Assembly (NCBI RefSeq): GCF_003335585.1
Contig: NZ_QBFD01000022.1
Coordinates: 193,081-257,080, forward strand
Origin: Sulfitobacter sp. DFL-14
Lineage (GTDB): Bacteria > Pseudomonadota > Alphaproteobacteria > Rhodobacterales > Rhodobacteraceae
DNA: 64,000 bases
Reading direction: 5' to 3'
Made by a program: the position numbers and the translations under genes. Of this stretch, positions 39,340 through 49,122 are shown in pieces. The notes under the pieces were generated by a model. The model saw nothing but the letters and a program-made list of their open reading frames with translations, had not been told where the DNA came from and ran no database searches. Positions within the stretch are counted from its first letter, which is position 1; every line of letters starts with the position of its first letter.

Positions 39340-40341
39340 TCAGAGCAGCGCGGCCATGGCGCGGGCGGTGTCGTTCATCCGGTTGGAGAAACCCCATTCA
39401 TTGTCGTACCAGCTGACCACCCGCACCAGACCGCCATCGGTCACGCTGGTCTGCGCGGCGGCAAAGCAGGAGGAATGCGGATCATGGTTGAAATCGACTG
39501 AAACCAGCGGATCGGTCTCATAGGACAGAACCCCCTTCAGCGGGCCCTGCGCGGCCTTTTCCAGCGCCGCATTGACCTCTGCCACCGTGGCCTTGCGCCC
39601 GGGCAGGAAACACAGGTCCACCATCGAGACATTGGCCACCGGCACCCGCACGGCAGAGCCTTCCAGCCTGCCTTTCAGCTCCGGCAGGACTTCTGAAATC
39701 GCCGCCGCCGCCCCGGTCGAGGTCGGCACCATGGACACCGCCGCCGCGCGCCCGCGATACAGGTCCTTGTGCGGCGCATCATGGGTCGGCTGGTCGCCGG
39801 TATAGGCGTGGATCGTGGTCATATAGCCGGTCTCGATCCCGAAATTCTGCTCCAGCACCATGGCCGCCGGGGCTAGGCAATTGGTGGTGCAGGAGGCGTT
39901 GGAGACAATCACGTCATCCGACGTCAGATCGCCGTGGTTCACGCCATAGACCACCGTGCGGTCCACCCCCTTGCCGGGGGCCGAGATCAGCACCCGCTTC
40001 GATCCGTTCTCCAGATGTTTGGCCGCGCCCTCGCGGGTGGTGAAGATGCCGGTGCATTCATAGACGATGTCCACGTCGCCCCAGGGCAGTTTGGCGGGGT
40101 CACGCTCTGCCGTCAGGCGGATGGTATGATCGCCGACGCGCAATGTGTCGCCGTCCAGGCGTGCCGTTTCGGTCAGCCGCCCATGTACGGAATCATATTT
40201 CAGCAGGTGCAGCAGGGTCGCCGCCGGGGCCAGGTCATTGACCGCCACCACCTCGATCCCCTGGGCGCCGTTTTCCAGCAGCGCGCGCAGCACGTTGCGC
40301 CCGATCCGTCCAAATCCGTTGATTGCGATTTTTGTGGTCAT
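39340..40341 (-). CDS. gap: glyceraldehyde-3-phosphate dehydrogenase
   Basis: A 333-residue enzyme. The start at 40341 gives the standard TKIAINGFGRIGRN; a 23-codon extension is rejected. NAD-binding GFGRIG is at 9-14, catalytic Cys151 in SNASCTTNCLAP, His178-type motif TIHAYTGDQ and the C-terminal WYDNEWGFSNRM. It serves glycolysis, gluconeogenesis or the Entner-Doudoroff pathway. A perfect LacI-type palindrome lies 91 bases upstream. Confidence 0.96.
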   Translation of the reverse strand: MTTKIAINGFGRIGRNVLRALLENGAQGIEVVAVNDLAPAATLLHLLKYDSVHGRLTETARLDGDTLRVGDHTIRLTAERDPAKLPWGDVDIVYECTGIFTTREGAAKHLENGSKRVLISAPGKGVDRTVVYGVNHGDLTSDDVIVSNASCTTNCLAPAAMVLEQNFGIETGYMTTIHAYTGDQPTHDAPHKDLYRGRAAAVSMVPTSTGAAAAISEVLPELKGRLEGSAVRVPVANVSMVDLCFLPGRKATVAEVNAALEKAAQGPLKGVLSYETDPLVSVDFNHDPHSSCFAAAQTSVTDGGLVRVVSWYDNEWGFSNRMNDTARAMAALL

Positions 40342-40431
40342 GATATTTCTCTCCCCTTCCGGACCGGTCCATTCCGCGCGACACCGCGCATCCCGCCTGT
40401 TGCAGGACATCTGGATACGTCTTTGGTTCTC

Positions 40432-40443
40432 GTTAGCGCTAAC
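40432..40443. promoter_or_regulatory. LacI-type operator upstream of gap (GTTAGCGCTAAC)
   Basis: A perfect 12-bp palindrome with a central CG, the pattern bound by LacI-family regulators. In Rhodobacter sphaeroides the LacI-type CceR controls central carbon genes including gap through similar sites. CceR control here is inference from that family. Confidence 0.65.
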
Positions 40444-40722
40444 AAGAGGAAATTACAACCTCCAATCCCGCCAGCGCCGCGGAGTGCCTCCGATTTGTGC
40501 AGCGCGACACGGCTTTGACCCGGCGCGCGGGATTTTCCGACCCCGCTCAACGGGCGGCATCACGCAAAGTTGACCCGCAGGCCGGGACGTGCGGGGATAA
40601 AGTGGAATGGGCGCAACCCCGCGCCCGGCCACCTGCCCGGCGCGGGGCGTGCTCAAAAAAGCAGCGGGGCAACACGCATTTTCACCCTGTACTGCGCGCG
40701 CAGGTGCCCTATAGAAACCGGC

Positions 40723-41604
40723 ATGACCAAACTGCATGAACCCATTCTGATCGCGGTGGACGCGGGCGGCACCGGGTGCCGCGCTGCTGCGGGCACCGTG
40801 ACGCGCGGCATTCTGGCCGATGCGCGGGGCGGTCCGGCCAATGTCGAAAACAGCTTTGACGGGGCCATCGCCAACATCGTCGCCACCGTGACCGAGGCGC
40901 TGGCGAACGCGGGCCTGGCCGAGACACCGATGGCCCGGATCACCGGCCATGTCGGCGCCGCCGGGGCCAACAGCCCCGAGACGATGGCCGAGGTTGCCGC
41001 CGCCCTGCCCTATGGCCACACCATGGTGTCGGGCGACAAGGAAACCACCGTCGCCGGGGCACTGGGCGAACATGACGGCTATGTGCTGGGCATCGGCACC
41101 GGCACCTTCATCTCGCGCCAGCGCGGCGGCGTGGTCAACACCGTGTCGGGCTGGGGTTTTCAGATTTCCGATCAGGCTTCGGGCGCATGGCTGGGCCACC
41201 GGCTGCTGGAACGCACGCTGCTGGCCCATGACGGGATCGAACCGCAAAGCGCCCTCACCCGCCGGACGCTGGACCGGATGGGCGGGCTGCACGAGATGCG
41301 CCGGTTCTGCCTGACCGCCACACCGACCGATTACGCGACCCTCGCGCCCGAGGTGCTGAGCGGCGCGCAGGAACAGGACCCTGCCGCGATGGAGATCATC
41401 GCGCGGGCGGTGGACTTTCTGGAAAAGGGGCTGGCGGCGCTTGATTTCACGCCCGGCGACAGGCTGTGCCTGACCGGCGGCGTGGGGCCGCATTACCTCG
41501 GCTATCTGTCCGAGGACGTGGTGCGCAACCTGGTCGCCCCACAGGGCAATGCCATGCAGGGGGCCTTTGCGCTGGCCCGTCAGGCCGCGCAGCAGAAAGG
41601 GTAG
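40723..41604 (+). CDS. BadF/BadG/BcrA/BcrD-type ATPase, probable aminosugar kinase
   Basis: A 293-residue ASKHA-fold kinase. The phosphate-1 motif LIAVDAGGTGCRAA is near residue 8 and GLGIGTGTFISRQ-like VLGIGTGTFIS near 123, with the ATP-adenosine motif LCLTGGVGPHYLGYL near 246. The short single-chain form matches N-acetylglucosamine or glucosamine kinases rather than benzoyl-CoA reductase activators. ATG 40723 is used; upstream codons are hydrophilic and unlikely. It is divergent from gap; the shared gap carries the LacI-type operator. Confidence 0.82.
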   Translation: MTKLHEPILIAVDAGGTGCRAAAGTVTRGILADARGGPANVENSFDGAIANIVATVTEALANAGLAETPMARITGHVGAAGANSPETMAEVAAALPYGHTMVSGDKETTVAGALGEHDGYVLGIGTGTFISRQRGGVVNTVSGWGFQISDQASGAWLGHRLLERTLLAHDGIEPQSALTRRTLDRMGGLHEMRRFCLTATPTDYATLAPEVLSGAQEQDPAAMEIIARAVDFLEKGLAALDFTPGDRLCLTGGVGPHYLGYLSEDVVRNLVAPQGNAMQGAFALARQAAQQKG

Positions 41605-41824
41605 CGCCCGCCGCTGCGGCCACACCTTGTCTGCGCTTTTGTAGTGATCTTCAGGACCGTTGAAATGGCGGCGCCGCCGGATCGGATGGATGAGACAGGG
41701 ATGACCCTGCACGTTGAACGGTTCAAAGTGGCCCGTTGAGCACGGGCCTCTGTTTCTCCGAATGCGCCCGGCGTGTCAGACCGGGTGCGGATGTCGCGAC
41801 AGCCGGGGTTCTACCGGCACAGGG

Positions 41825-43132
41825 TTAACCCTGTCCTGCCGCCCCGTCCGTTGCGCGCCCATGGGCGGGATGCCTGCGCCGCACCGATGCGGGCCGCCCC
41901 GGCAGGTTCAGCCGGGCGTCATTGCGGCTCTGGCGCGAGATCACCTTGCCTTTTGCCACCACGCACAGACGGTCGGGCCGCAGGCGCAGCGCCTCGATCG
42001 GGTTGCCCGCGTCCAGCACCACCAGCGAGGCCTGCGCGCCGACCTGCAGCCCGTAATCCTGCAGCCCCATGATCCGCGCATTCACCTCTGTCACCATGTC
42101 GAAACAGCGCCGCATCTCTTCCGGGCTGCTCATCTGCGCCACATGCTGGCCCATGAAGGCCACATCCAGCATGTCGCCGGTGCCCATCGAATACCAGGGG
42201 TCCATCACGCAATCCTGCCCCCAGCCTACGGTGATGCCCTGCGCCTGCATCTCCTTCACCCGCGTCAGCCCGCGCCGTTTCGGGAAAGTGTCATGACGGC
42301 CCTGCAGCATGATGTTGATCAGGGGGTTCGGAATGGCGGCAACCCCGGCTTCGGCGATCAGGGGCAGCAGTTTGGAGACATAGTAATTGTCCATCGAATG
42401 CATCGAGGTCAGATGCGATCCGGCCACCCGGCCCTGCAGGCCGAGGCGTTGGGTCTCAAACGCCAGGGTTTCGATATGGCGCGAATGCGGGTCGTCGGTT
42501 TCGTCGCAATGCATGTCCACCATCAGGCCCCGCTCCGCCGCGATCTCGCACAGGGCCGTGACCGACCGCGCGCCATCGACCATCGTGCGCTCGAAATGCG
42601 GGATGCCGCCGACCACATCCACCCCCATGTCCAGCGCGCGGAGCGTGTTGGCATAGGCGGTGGGGTCGCGGTAGAGCCCGTCCTGCGGGAAGGCCACCAG
42701 TTGCAGGTCGATGTAGCCGCTGACGGCTTTGCGGACCTCCAGCAGCGCCTCGACCCCCAGCAGGCGGTCGTCGCAGGTGTCCACATGGCTGCGGATCGCC
42801 AGCAGGCCGAGCGAGGCCGCCCAGTCGCAATATTCCAGCGCGCGGTCGAAGACCTCTTGTTGTGTCATCACGCCCTTCAGCTCGCCCCAGAGCCCGATCC
42901 CTTCGAGCAGCGTGCCGGAGGCGTTGATGCGCGGGGTGCCGTAGCTGAGCGTCGCGTCCATGTGGAAATGCGGATCGACAAAGGGCGGGCAGACAAGGTC
43001 GCCACTGGCGTCGATGACCTCGCCCGCTTCGGCGTCGAGCCTGCCGATGGCGGTGATCCGGTCGCCCGCGATGCCGATGTCGGTGACGCGCCCGTCGGGC
43101 AGCGTGCCATTCTTGATGATGATGTCGAACAT
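41825..43132 (-). CDS. cytosine-deaminase-like amidohydrolase
   Basis: A 435-residue amidohydrolase-superfamily protein. The metal site is complete: His55 and His57 in DPHFHMD, His208 in [10 protein letters not shown], His240 in SHLTSMHS and Asp307 in GQDCVMDP. This pattern matches CodA-type cytosine/isocytosine deaminases, which release ammonia from pyrimidine bases. The extra C-terminal tail beyond about 410 is Arg-rich and looks like unrelated run-on. It is directly downstream of a BMP-type nucleoside transporter, so nucleobase salvage is likely. The 220 bases before gene 41604 hold nothing supported. Confidence 0.85.
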   Translation of the reverse strand: MFDIIIKNGTLPDGRVTDIGIAGDRITAIGRLDAEAGEVIDASGDLVCPPFVDPHFHMDATLSYGTPRINASGTLLEGIGLWGELKGVMTQQEVFDRALEYCDWAASLGLLAIRSHVDTCDDRLLGVEALLEVRKAVSGYIDLQLVAFPQDGLYRDPTAYANTLRALDMGVDVVGGIPHFERTMVDGARSVTALCEIAAERGLMVDMHCDETDDPHSRHIETLAFETQRLGLQGRVAGSHLTSMHSMDNYYVSKLLPLIAEAGVAAIPNPLINIMLQGRHDTFPKRRGLTRVKEMQAQGITVGWGQDCVMDPWYSMGTGDMLDVAFMGQHVAQMSSPEEMRRCFDMVTEVNARIMGLQDYGLQVGAQASLVVLDAGNPIEALRLRPDRLCVVAKGKVISRQSRNDARLNLPGRPASVRRRHPAHGRATDGAAGQG

Positions 43133-43162
43133 GGAACTATTCCTGCTTTACCGGTCTTGAAT

Positions 43163-43250
43163 TAGCGCGAAGGACGGCCCCCGGCCGCGGGTGGGGGTGA
43201 AGCCCCCGCCCATGGGGGCGGTCGGGGGCTGTCCGGCCTTGGGCCGGACG
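43163..43250. repeat. structured intergenic element in the nucleoside operon, copy 1
   Basis: An imperfect long stem (GGACGGCCCCCGG with CGGGGGCTGTCC) with a CCCATGGGGGCGG loop, then a tight hairpin GTCCGGCC-TTG-GGCCGGAC at 43231-43249. A related element with the same order of parts lies at 46811-46892 in the same operon. It separates the last permease gene from the deaminase gene. Confidence 0.65.
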
Positions 43251-43258
43251 AAAGATCA

Positions 43259-44203
43259 CTACCGCTCCCCCTTGTTGAACGGCACCATCAGCGCCGCTGG
43301 CACCTGAGCGCGGCGTGACATCACCACCAGCGCCAGGATCGACAGGATATAGGGCGCCATCAGGAAATACTGGTAAGGTATCCCCGCCCCCAGCGGCGTC
43401 TGCTGCAACCGCACCTGCAACGCATCGAAGGCGGCAAAGAGCACCGCGCCCAGCAGGGTCTTGCCGGGCCGCCACGAGCCGAAGACCACCAGCGCGATGC
43501 AGATCCAGCCGCGCCCGTTCACCATCTCGAAGAAGAAGGAGTTGAAGGCGCTCATGGTCAGGAACGCCCCGCCCACCGCCATCAGCCCGCTGCCCGCCAT
43601 CACCGCGCCGATGCGGATGGCCGACACGCTCAGCCCCTGCGCCTCCACCGCTGCCGGGTTTTCACCTGCCGCGCGCAGAGCCAACCCCAGCGGTGTGCGG
43701 TAGAGCACCACGCTCACCACAACCACCAGCACAAAGGCCAGATAGGTCAGCGGCGTCTGCGAAAACAGCGCCGGACCCACCAGCGGCAAATCCGACAGCA
43801 GCGGCACCTCCCAGGGCTGGAAGGCCGCGATCTTGGGCGGCGAGGTGACCTCCGGCAGGGCCAGACGGTAGCAATAATAGGTCAGCGAGGTCGCCAGCAG
43901 GGTGATGCCAAGGCCGACCACATGCTGCGAGAGCCCGAAGGGCACGCAGAGCACCCCGTGCAGCAACCCGAATGCCATGCCTGCCAGCATCGCCACACAG
44001 ACGCCAAACCAGAGGCCGCCGCCCAGGTAGACCGTCAGCCAGCCGGCAAAGGCGCCGACCACCATGATCCCCTCGATGCCGAGGTTCAGCACGCCTGCGC
44101 GTTCGCAGATCAGCTCGCCCAATGCGGCAAAGATCAGCGGCGAGGCGATGCGGATCGCGGCGGTCCAGAAACTGGCAGAGATGAGAATATCAAGGATGTC
44201 CAT
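43259..44203 (-). CDS. BMP-family ABC transporter permease (second)
   Basis: A 314-residue permease with about eight to nine helices. ELICERAGVLNLGIEGIMVVGAF near 31 is the signature of the nucleoside (NupQ/YufQ) type, and GMAFGLLHGVLCVPFGLSQHVVGLGITLL follows. It forms the membrane channel with the adjacent permease. Its start shares one base (44203) with the stop of the upstream permease. Confidence 0.9.
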   Translation of the reverse strand: MDILDILISASFWTAAIRIASPLIFAALGELICERAGVLNLGIEGIMVVGAFAGWLTVYLGGGLWFGVCVAMLAGMAFGLLHGVLCVPFGLSQHVVGLGITLLATSLTYYCYRLALPEVTSPPKIAAFQPWEVPLLSDLPLVGPALFSQTPLTYLAFVLVVVVSVVLYRTPLGLALRAAGENPAAVEAQGLSVSAIRIGAVMAGSGLMAVGGAFLTMSAFNSFFFEMVNGRGWICIALVVFGSWRPGKTLLGAVLFAAFDALQVRLQQTPLGAGIPYQYFLMAPYILSILALVVMSRRAQVPAALMVPFNKGER

Positions 44204-45258
44204 CAGCCGCGCCTCACCCTGAATTTGGTCAGCATGATCGCCAGCACCATCAAGAGCAGCGCCACCGCCAGCATGATGTCGGCCAGGTAGGTCGGCACCC
44301 CCGCCGCGCGGCTCATGCTGTCCGCGCCGACAAAGATGCCCGCGACAAACAGCGCCGCCACCACCACGCCCAGCGGATTGAGCAGCGCCAGCATTGCCAC
44401 GATGATCCCGGTGTAGCCAAAGCCGGGCGAGATATCCAAGGTCAGGCTGCCCTTCAGCCCCGACACTTCGGAAAACCCGGCGAGCGCGGCAAGGCCGCCC
44501 GACAGCAGCGCGGTCTTGATCAGCGTGGCATTGACCGGGATGCCCGCAAAACGCGCGGCCTCCGCGTTCAGCCCCACGGCGCGCATCTCATAGCCCAGCG
44601 TGGTGCGGCGCTGGATCACCCAGACCACAGCCGCCGAAATCAGCGCAAGGCCGAAGCCCCAGTGCAGGCGCAGCCCGTCGATGATGCGCGGCAGCCGGGC
44701 CTCTTCGATCAGCCGGGCGGATTTGGGCCAGCCCAGCCCCATCGGGTCCTTCAGCGGCCCCTCCAGCAGCATGGAGACCCAGAGCAGTACCACGAAATTC
44801 AAGAGCAGGGTTGTCACCACCTCGTCCACGCCAAAGCGGGTTTTCAGGAAGGTCGGCACCAGCAGCACCAGCGCCCCCGCCAGCATCGCGGCGAGGGCGA
44901 TGAGTGGCAGCAGCGCGGCCGAAGGCCAGGCCAGCGCGCCGGTGCCCAGCACCACGGTCACCACCGCCCCCATGTATAGCTGCGCCTCGGCCCCGATGTT
45001 CCAGAGTCTGGCCTTGAAGGCGACGGCAACCGCCAGCCCGGTAAAGATCAGCGGCGTCGCGCGGTTCAGCGTTTCCAGCGTGGCGAATTTCGATCCGAAG
45101 GCCCCGTTGAGGATCAGCCCCAGCACCGAAAACGGCTGCGCCCCCGCGATCATCGCCAGCAGCGAGGCGATCACCACGGTGCCCGCCAGCGCCAGCGCGG
45201 GCAGGCCAAGGCGGCGGGTCAGCGCCGGATTGGCAATGGGTTCAAGCCGCATGGTCAA
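44203..45258 (-). CDS. BMP-family ABC transporter permease (first)
   Basis: A 351-residue permease with about ten helices of the NupP/YufP type: FKARLWNIGAEAQLYMGAVV near 80 is the family signature, and GFGYTGIIVAMLALLNPLGV near 281. It pairs with the 43259-44203 permease. The 5' end overlaps the ATPase gene by 17 bases, so all components are translated in sequence. Confidence 0.9.
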   Translation of the reverse strand: MTMRLEPIANPALTRRLGLPALALAGTVVIASLLAMIAGAQPFSVLGLILNGAFGSKFATLETLNRATPLIFTGLAVAVAFKARLWNIGAEAQLYMGAVVTVVLGTGALAWPSAALLPLIALAAMLAGALVLLVPTFLKTRFGVDEVVTTLLLNFVVLLWVSMLLEGPLKDPMGLGWPKSARLIEEARLPRIIDGLRLHWGFGLALISAAVVWVIQRRTTLGYEMRAVGLNAEAARFAGIPVNATLIKTALLSGGLAALAGFSEVSGLKGSLTLDISPGFGYTGIIVAMLALLNPLGVVVAALFVAGIFVGADSMSRAAGVPTYLADIMLAVALLLMVLAIMLTKFRVRRG

Positions 45259-46774
45259 ACCCCTCGCCTGCCATCCAGACGCCCAGTTCCGCCACGCTCA
45301 GCGCGCCCCGGTCAAAGGCGGGCGACATCCGCCCTTCGGAGATCACATGGATCACATCCGCCAGCGCCGTGACCTCGTCCAGATCCTCGGAGATCAGCAG
45401 CACCGCCGCGCCCCGGTCCCGTGCGGCCAGCAGCTGTTCATGCACATAGGTCAGCGCCCCGATGTCGAGGCCCCGCACCGGCTGGTTCGCCAGCACCACG
45501 TCGGGGGTGGTTTCCAGCACCCGGCCCAGGATCAGCTTTTGCATGTTGCCGCCCGACAGCAGGCGGATGCGGGTTTCGGGCCCTGGGCAGCGCACGTCAT
45601 AGCCGGAGATGATGTTCTGCGCGAAATCGCGGGCGGCGCGCCAGTTCATCCAGCCCCGGCGCGAAAAGGGCGGCCTGGCGTAAAGCTCAAGCACCGCGTT
45701 TTCGGTGAGGTCGAAATCCGCGATGGTCCCGGTCTTGTGCCGGTCCTCGGGGATGCGCGCGATCCTGGCGGCCAGCGCGGCACGCGGGCTCCATCCCGTG
45801 ACCGGCGCGTCCGAGATGTGCAGCGCGCCCGATGCCGGCGCAATCAGCCCGCCGATCAGGTCGGCCAGCGCCGCCTGCCCGTTGCCCGACACCCCCGCCA
45901 GCCCGGTGATCTGGCCCGCGCGCAAGTCCAGATCGACCGCCTTGAGCCCCGGCGCGCTGCCCCGGTCCGGTGTGGTGACCGCCCGCAGCGATACCCGCAG
46001 GGCGCCGGGATTGGCCTGCCTCACCTGCGGCGCGGCAACCTCTGCCCCCACCATCATCTGCGCCAGCTGCGCCGCATCGGTGTCGGCGGTGCGCGCCTCT
46101 GCCACCAGCCTGCCATGGCGCAGCACCACCACGCGGGAGGAGATCGCCGTGACCTCGTGCAGCTTGTGGCTGATGAAGATCACCGACAGCCCCCGCGCCA
46201 CCGCCCGGCGCATGGTGGCAAAGAGATCGTCGGTCTCCTGCGGGGTCAGCACGGCGGTGGGTTCATCCAGAATGAGAATCCGCGCCTCGCGGTAAAGCGC
46301 CTTGAGGATCTCGACCCGCTGGCGTTCGCCGACGCTGAGCGCGCCGACCTGCGCCTCCATGTCCACCCGCAGCCCGTAATCCTGCATCAGGTCCTTGATC
46401 CGGCGGCGCGCGGCGGCACGGCCGAACCCCGGCCGCCAGAGCGGTGCGGTGCCCAGCACGATGTTTTCCAGCACGCTCATGTTGTCGGCGAGGGTGAAAT
46501 GCTGATGCACCATGCCCACCCCGGCCTCCAGCGCCGCGCGCGGGTTGCCGGGGGGCAGCGGCTGGCCAAAGACTTCGACGCTGCCCTCGTCCGGCGTGTA
46601 ATGGCCAAAGAGGATGTTCATCAGCGTGGTCTTGCCCGCGCCGTTTTCGCCCAGCAGGGCGATGACCTCGCCCTGCTGCAGCTCGAAGCTGATCGCATCA
46701 TTCGCGGTCAGCGCGCCGAACCGCTTGGTGATGCGGTCAAGGCGCAGGACAATGGGGGCTGTGGTCACAGGCAT
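45242..46774 (-). CDS. BMP-family ABC transporter ATPase, tandem ATP-binding domains
   Basis: A 510-residue protein with two ABC domains. The first has Walker A GENGAGKT (42-49), signature LSVGERQRVEILKAL near 146 and Walker B ILILDEPTAVL. The second is degenerate at Walker A (GVSGNGQAAL near 290), as in NupO/RbsA-type ATPases, but keeps LSGGNMQK. It powers uptake of nucleosides or purine/pyrimidine derivatives. Confidence 0.92.
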   Translation of the reverse strand: MPVTTAPIVLRLDRITKRFGALTANDAISFELQQGEVIALLGENGAGKTTLMNILFGHYTPDEGSVEVFGQPLPPGNPRAALEAGVGMVHQHFTLADNMSVLENIVLGTAPLWRPGFGRAAARRRIKDLMQDYGLRVDMEAQVGALSVGERQRVEILKALYREARILILDEPTAVLTPQETDDLFATMRRAVARGLSVIFISHKLHEVTAISSRVVVLRHGRLVAEARTADTDAAQLAQMMVGAEVAAPQVRQANPGALRVSLRAVTTPDRGSAPGLKAVDLDLRAGQITGLAGVSGNGQAALADLIGGLIAPASGALHISDAPVTGWSPRAALAARIARIPEDRHKTGTIADFDLTENAVLELYARPPFSRRGWMNWRAARDFAQNIISGYDVRCPGPETRIRLLSGGNMQKLILGRVLETTPDVVLANQPVRGLDIGALTYVHEQLLAARDRGAAVLLISEDLDEVTALADVIHVISEGRMSPAFDRGALSVAELGVWMAGEGFDHAA

Positions 46775-46810
46775 TCAGGGGCCGTCAGCGGTTGCTGGCA
46801 GATGCAAAGA

Positions 46811-46892
46811 GCAGCGCCGTCCCGAGGGGGGGCGCAAAGCGCCGCCCCATGGGGGCGGGACGGCGCTGCCCGGCCTGCGGCCGGGCGGGACC
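46811..46892. repeat. structured intergenic element in the nucleoside operon, copy 2
   Basis: A long stem (AGCAGCGCCGTCCC with GGGACGGCGCTGC) around CGCCGCCCCATGGGGGCGG, then a CCCGGCC-TGC-GGCCGGG hairpin. It matches 43163-43250 in layout. It sits between the substrate-binding protein gene (46926) and the ATPase gene (46774), a common place for mRNA-stabilising stems that raise binding-protein output. Confidence 0.65.
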
Positions 46893-46925
46893 ATCTGCAC
46901 AGGCCACGACATGACATGCTTGCAC

Positions 46926-47936
46926 TCAACTGGACTTCGGCTCTTCGTCGTTGATCTCGACCGTGTATTCGCCCGCCTTGATCGCCTTGGTGCGTTCCGC
47001 GATCAGGTCCAGCGCCTCCTGCGGGATCTTGCCCTCGAACGTGCCGAAAGGTGCCAGCGATGCGCCGCCCTCCTTCATGAAGGAATAGACGCCATAGTCG
47101 GCGGCGGTGAAGTTCCCCGCCTTCACCGCGGCAATCGCGGCATCCAGCGTCGGCTCAAAGTGCCAGATCGCCGAGGCGACGACGGTCTCGGGGTATTCCG
47201 CCTGGGTGTCGATCACATTGCCGATGGCCAGAATGCCCTTTTCCTGCGCCGCATCCGATACACCGAAGCGTTCGGCATAAAGGATGTCGGCACCATTCTC
47301 GATCATCGCAAAGGCGGTTTCCTTGGCCTTGGGCGGATCGAACCATGAGCCGATGAAGCTGACCTGAAAGGCGATGTCCGGCTTCATCTCGGCGGCGCCG
47401 GCCATGAAGGCATGCATCAGGCGGTTCACCTCCGGAATCGGAAAGCCGCCGACCATGCCGATGTTGCCGCTTGTCGTCATCGCCCCCGCGACGATGCCGG
47501 AAAGATAGGCGGCGTCCTGGATGTAATTGTCAAAGACGGCAAAATTCGGCAGGCCTGCGTCTTCCTTGAAACTTGACCCCATCAGGAAGGCCACATCGGG
47601 GTAATCGGCGGCGACCTCGCGCGCCTCCTGTTCCGCGCCGAAGACCTCGCCGATGATCAGGGTGTTCCCGCTTTCGGCATATTCGCGCATGACGCGGGCG
47701 TAATCGGTGTTGGAGACGTTTTCGGTAAAGACATATTCGATGTCACCGCGGGCCTGTGCCGCCTCTGCCGCCTTGTGGATGCGGCTGACCCATTGTTGTT
47801 CGACGGGTACGGTATAGATGCCCGCGACCTTGATAGGGTCGGCGGCAAGGGCTGTGCGCGGCGCCAGGGCGAAAGCGCCCGCCAGGGCGGCGGCGGAGCC
47901 GAGCAGAAAGCGGCGAGTGAAGCGACGTGTGGTCAT
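46926..47936 (-). CDS. BMP-family ABC transporter substrate-binding protein
   Basis: A 336-residue periplasmic protein. The N-terminus has a twin-arginine-like leader (TRRFTRRFLLGSAAALAGAFALA) that ends near ALAA, residue 31. The mature fold is Bmp/PnrA-like: VAGIYTVPVEQQWVSRIHKAAE near 37, NTLIIGEVFGAE, and MVGGFPIPEVNRLMHAFMAGAAE near 161. BMP proteins bind nucleosides, fitting the deaminase partner. It is the first gene of the cluster, and an element at 46811-46892 separates it from the ATPase. Confidence 0.92.
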   Translation of the reverse strand: MTTRRFTRRFLLGSAAALAGAFALAPRTALAADPIKVAGIYTVPVEQQWVSRIHKAAEAAQARGDIEYVFTENVSNTDYARVMREYAESGNTLIIGEVFGAEQEAREVAADYPDVAFLMGSSFKEDAGLPNFAVFDNYIQDAAYLSGIVAGAMTTSGNIGMVGGFPIPEVNRLMHAFMAGAAEMKPDIAFQVSFIGSWFDPPKAKETAFAMIENGADILYAERFGVSDAAQEKGILAIGNVIDTQAEYPETVVASAIWHFEPTLDAAIAAVKAGNFTAADYGVYSFMKEGGASLAPFGTFEGKIPQEALDLIAERTKAIKAGEYTVEINDEEPKSS

Positions 47937-48120
47937 GATGATCCCCCGTTGGTTTTATTATTGCAGATCGTTTGCCAGTGGCCCGGATGAGTCAATAGAG
48001 GGCCGCGTGTTTAAGCAATACTTCTGTCGCGGTCCCGGCGATGCGCCCAGTCTGCGGGCGGTCGGTCGCCAGCCGGGAGAGACCGCAAAAGCCTTCTGCA
48101 CGCCGCAGCGGGGCGTCGGC

Positions 48121-49029
48121 TCATGCCGGTTGGCCGGCGGGCCTGCCAAGGGTTGACAGCTCCTGCGCAAGCATGTCGCGCACCCGTGCGATCGGGGGGA
48201 CGTGGCGCAGGGCGTCCGGCACCACCAGCCAGACGGGCAGCGCGGGCAGGGTCACGAAATCGGCGATGCGCTCGACCCTCGGGTCGGCATCGCCGACCAG
48301 ACGCTGGAACCCGCCCACACCGCCACCCGAACAGACAAGGGCCCAGTTCACCAGCTGATCCTCGCAGCGCAGCGGAAAGAAATCGCGGGTGACGTGAAGG
48401 CCGTTCTGCGCCATCAGGCGCAGGATCAGGTCGGATCTGTCAAAGCCGACAAAATCCATTTTCATCAGCGCCTCGGGCGTGTCGGGGCGGCCCGTCCGGG
48501 CGATGTAGCTGCGGGCCGCGTAGAGCCCCAGCGGCAGTTCCGTGATCTTTTGCGCGATCAGGTTGCCGCGTTCGGGCCGGAACATCCGCAGGGCGATGTC
48601 CGCCTCGCGGTGCATCAGGTTTTCCGGCATGTCGGAGGCCACAAGGTCGATCTGGATGCCCGGCTCCTCCGCGCGCAGGCGGGCCAGGATCGGCGGCAGG
48701 TGCCAATAGGCCACGACCCGCGACGCGGTGATGCGCACCCGCCCCTCCAGCCGCGCGCTCTTGCCCGCCGCGGTCAGCGCCACATGGGAGGCCGCGTCCT
48801 CCATCTTGCGCACATGGTCATAAAGCTGATGGCCCAGGGCGGTCAGGCTCTGGCCGTCGGGCTTGCGGATAAAGAGCGGCTGTTCCAGCGCGGTTTCCAG
48901 CGCGCGCACATGGCGCCCCAGCGTCGGCTGGCTGACGCCGCAGGCGCGCGATGCCGCCGACAGCGATCCCGCCTTTGCCACCTGCAGAAAGCTTTGCAGC
49001 AGCGACCAGTCCAATGCCCGTATATCCAT
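48121..49029 (-). CDS. LysR-family transcription regulator
   Basis: A 302-residue LTTR. The winged helix-turn-helix is about 5-64 (LLQSFLQVAKAGSLSAASRACGVSQPTLGRHVRALE) and the ligand-binding domain from about 95 (RVRITASRVVAYWHLPPILARL). It is divergent from the reductase-like gene (49123) with 93 bases between the starts; that gene is the likely target. The inducer is unknown. Confidence 0.9.
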   Translation of the reverse strand: MDIRALDWSLLQSFLQVAKAGSLSAASRACGVSQPTLGRHVRALETALEQPLFIRKPDGQSLTALGHQLYDHVRKMEDAASHVALTAAGKSARLEGRVRITASRVVAYWHLPPILARLRAEEPGIQIDLVASDMPENLMHREADIALRMFRPERGNLIAQKITELPLGLYAARSYIARTGRPDTPEALMKMDFVGFDRSDLILRLMAQNGLHVTRDFFPLRCEDQLVNWALVCSGGGVGGFQRLVGDADPRVERIADFVTLPALPVWLVVPDALRHVPPIARVRDMLAQELSTLGRPAGQPA

Positions 49030-49122
49030 TCATTTATGAATACCCAAACTGCAATTTCTGGCAATCCCCATTCGGATTATTTTGAGCAACAAGGGCGGGG
49101 CAATCGTTTCACAGGAGTTCAC

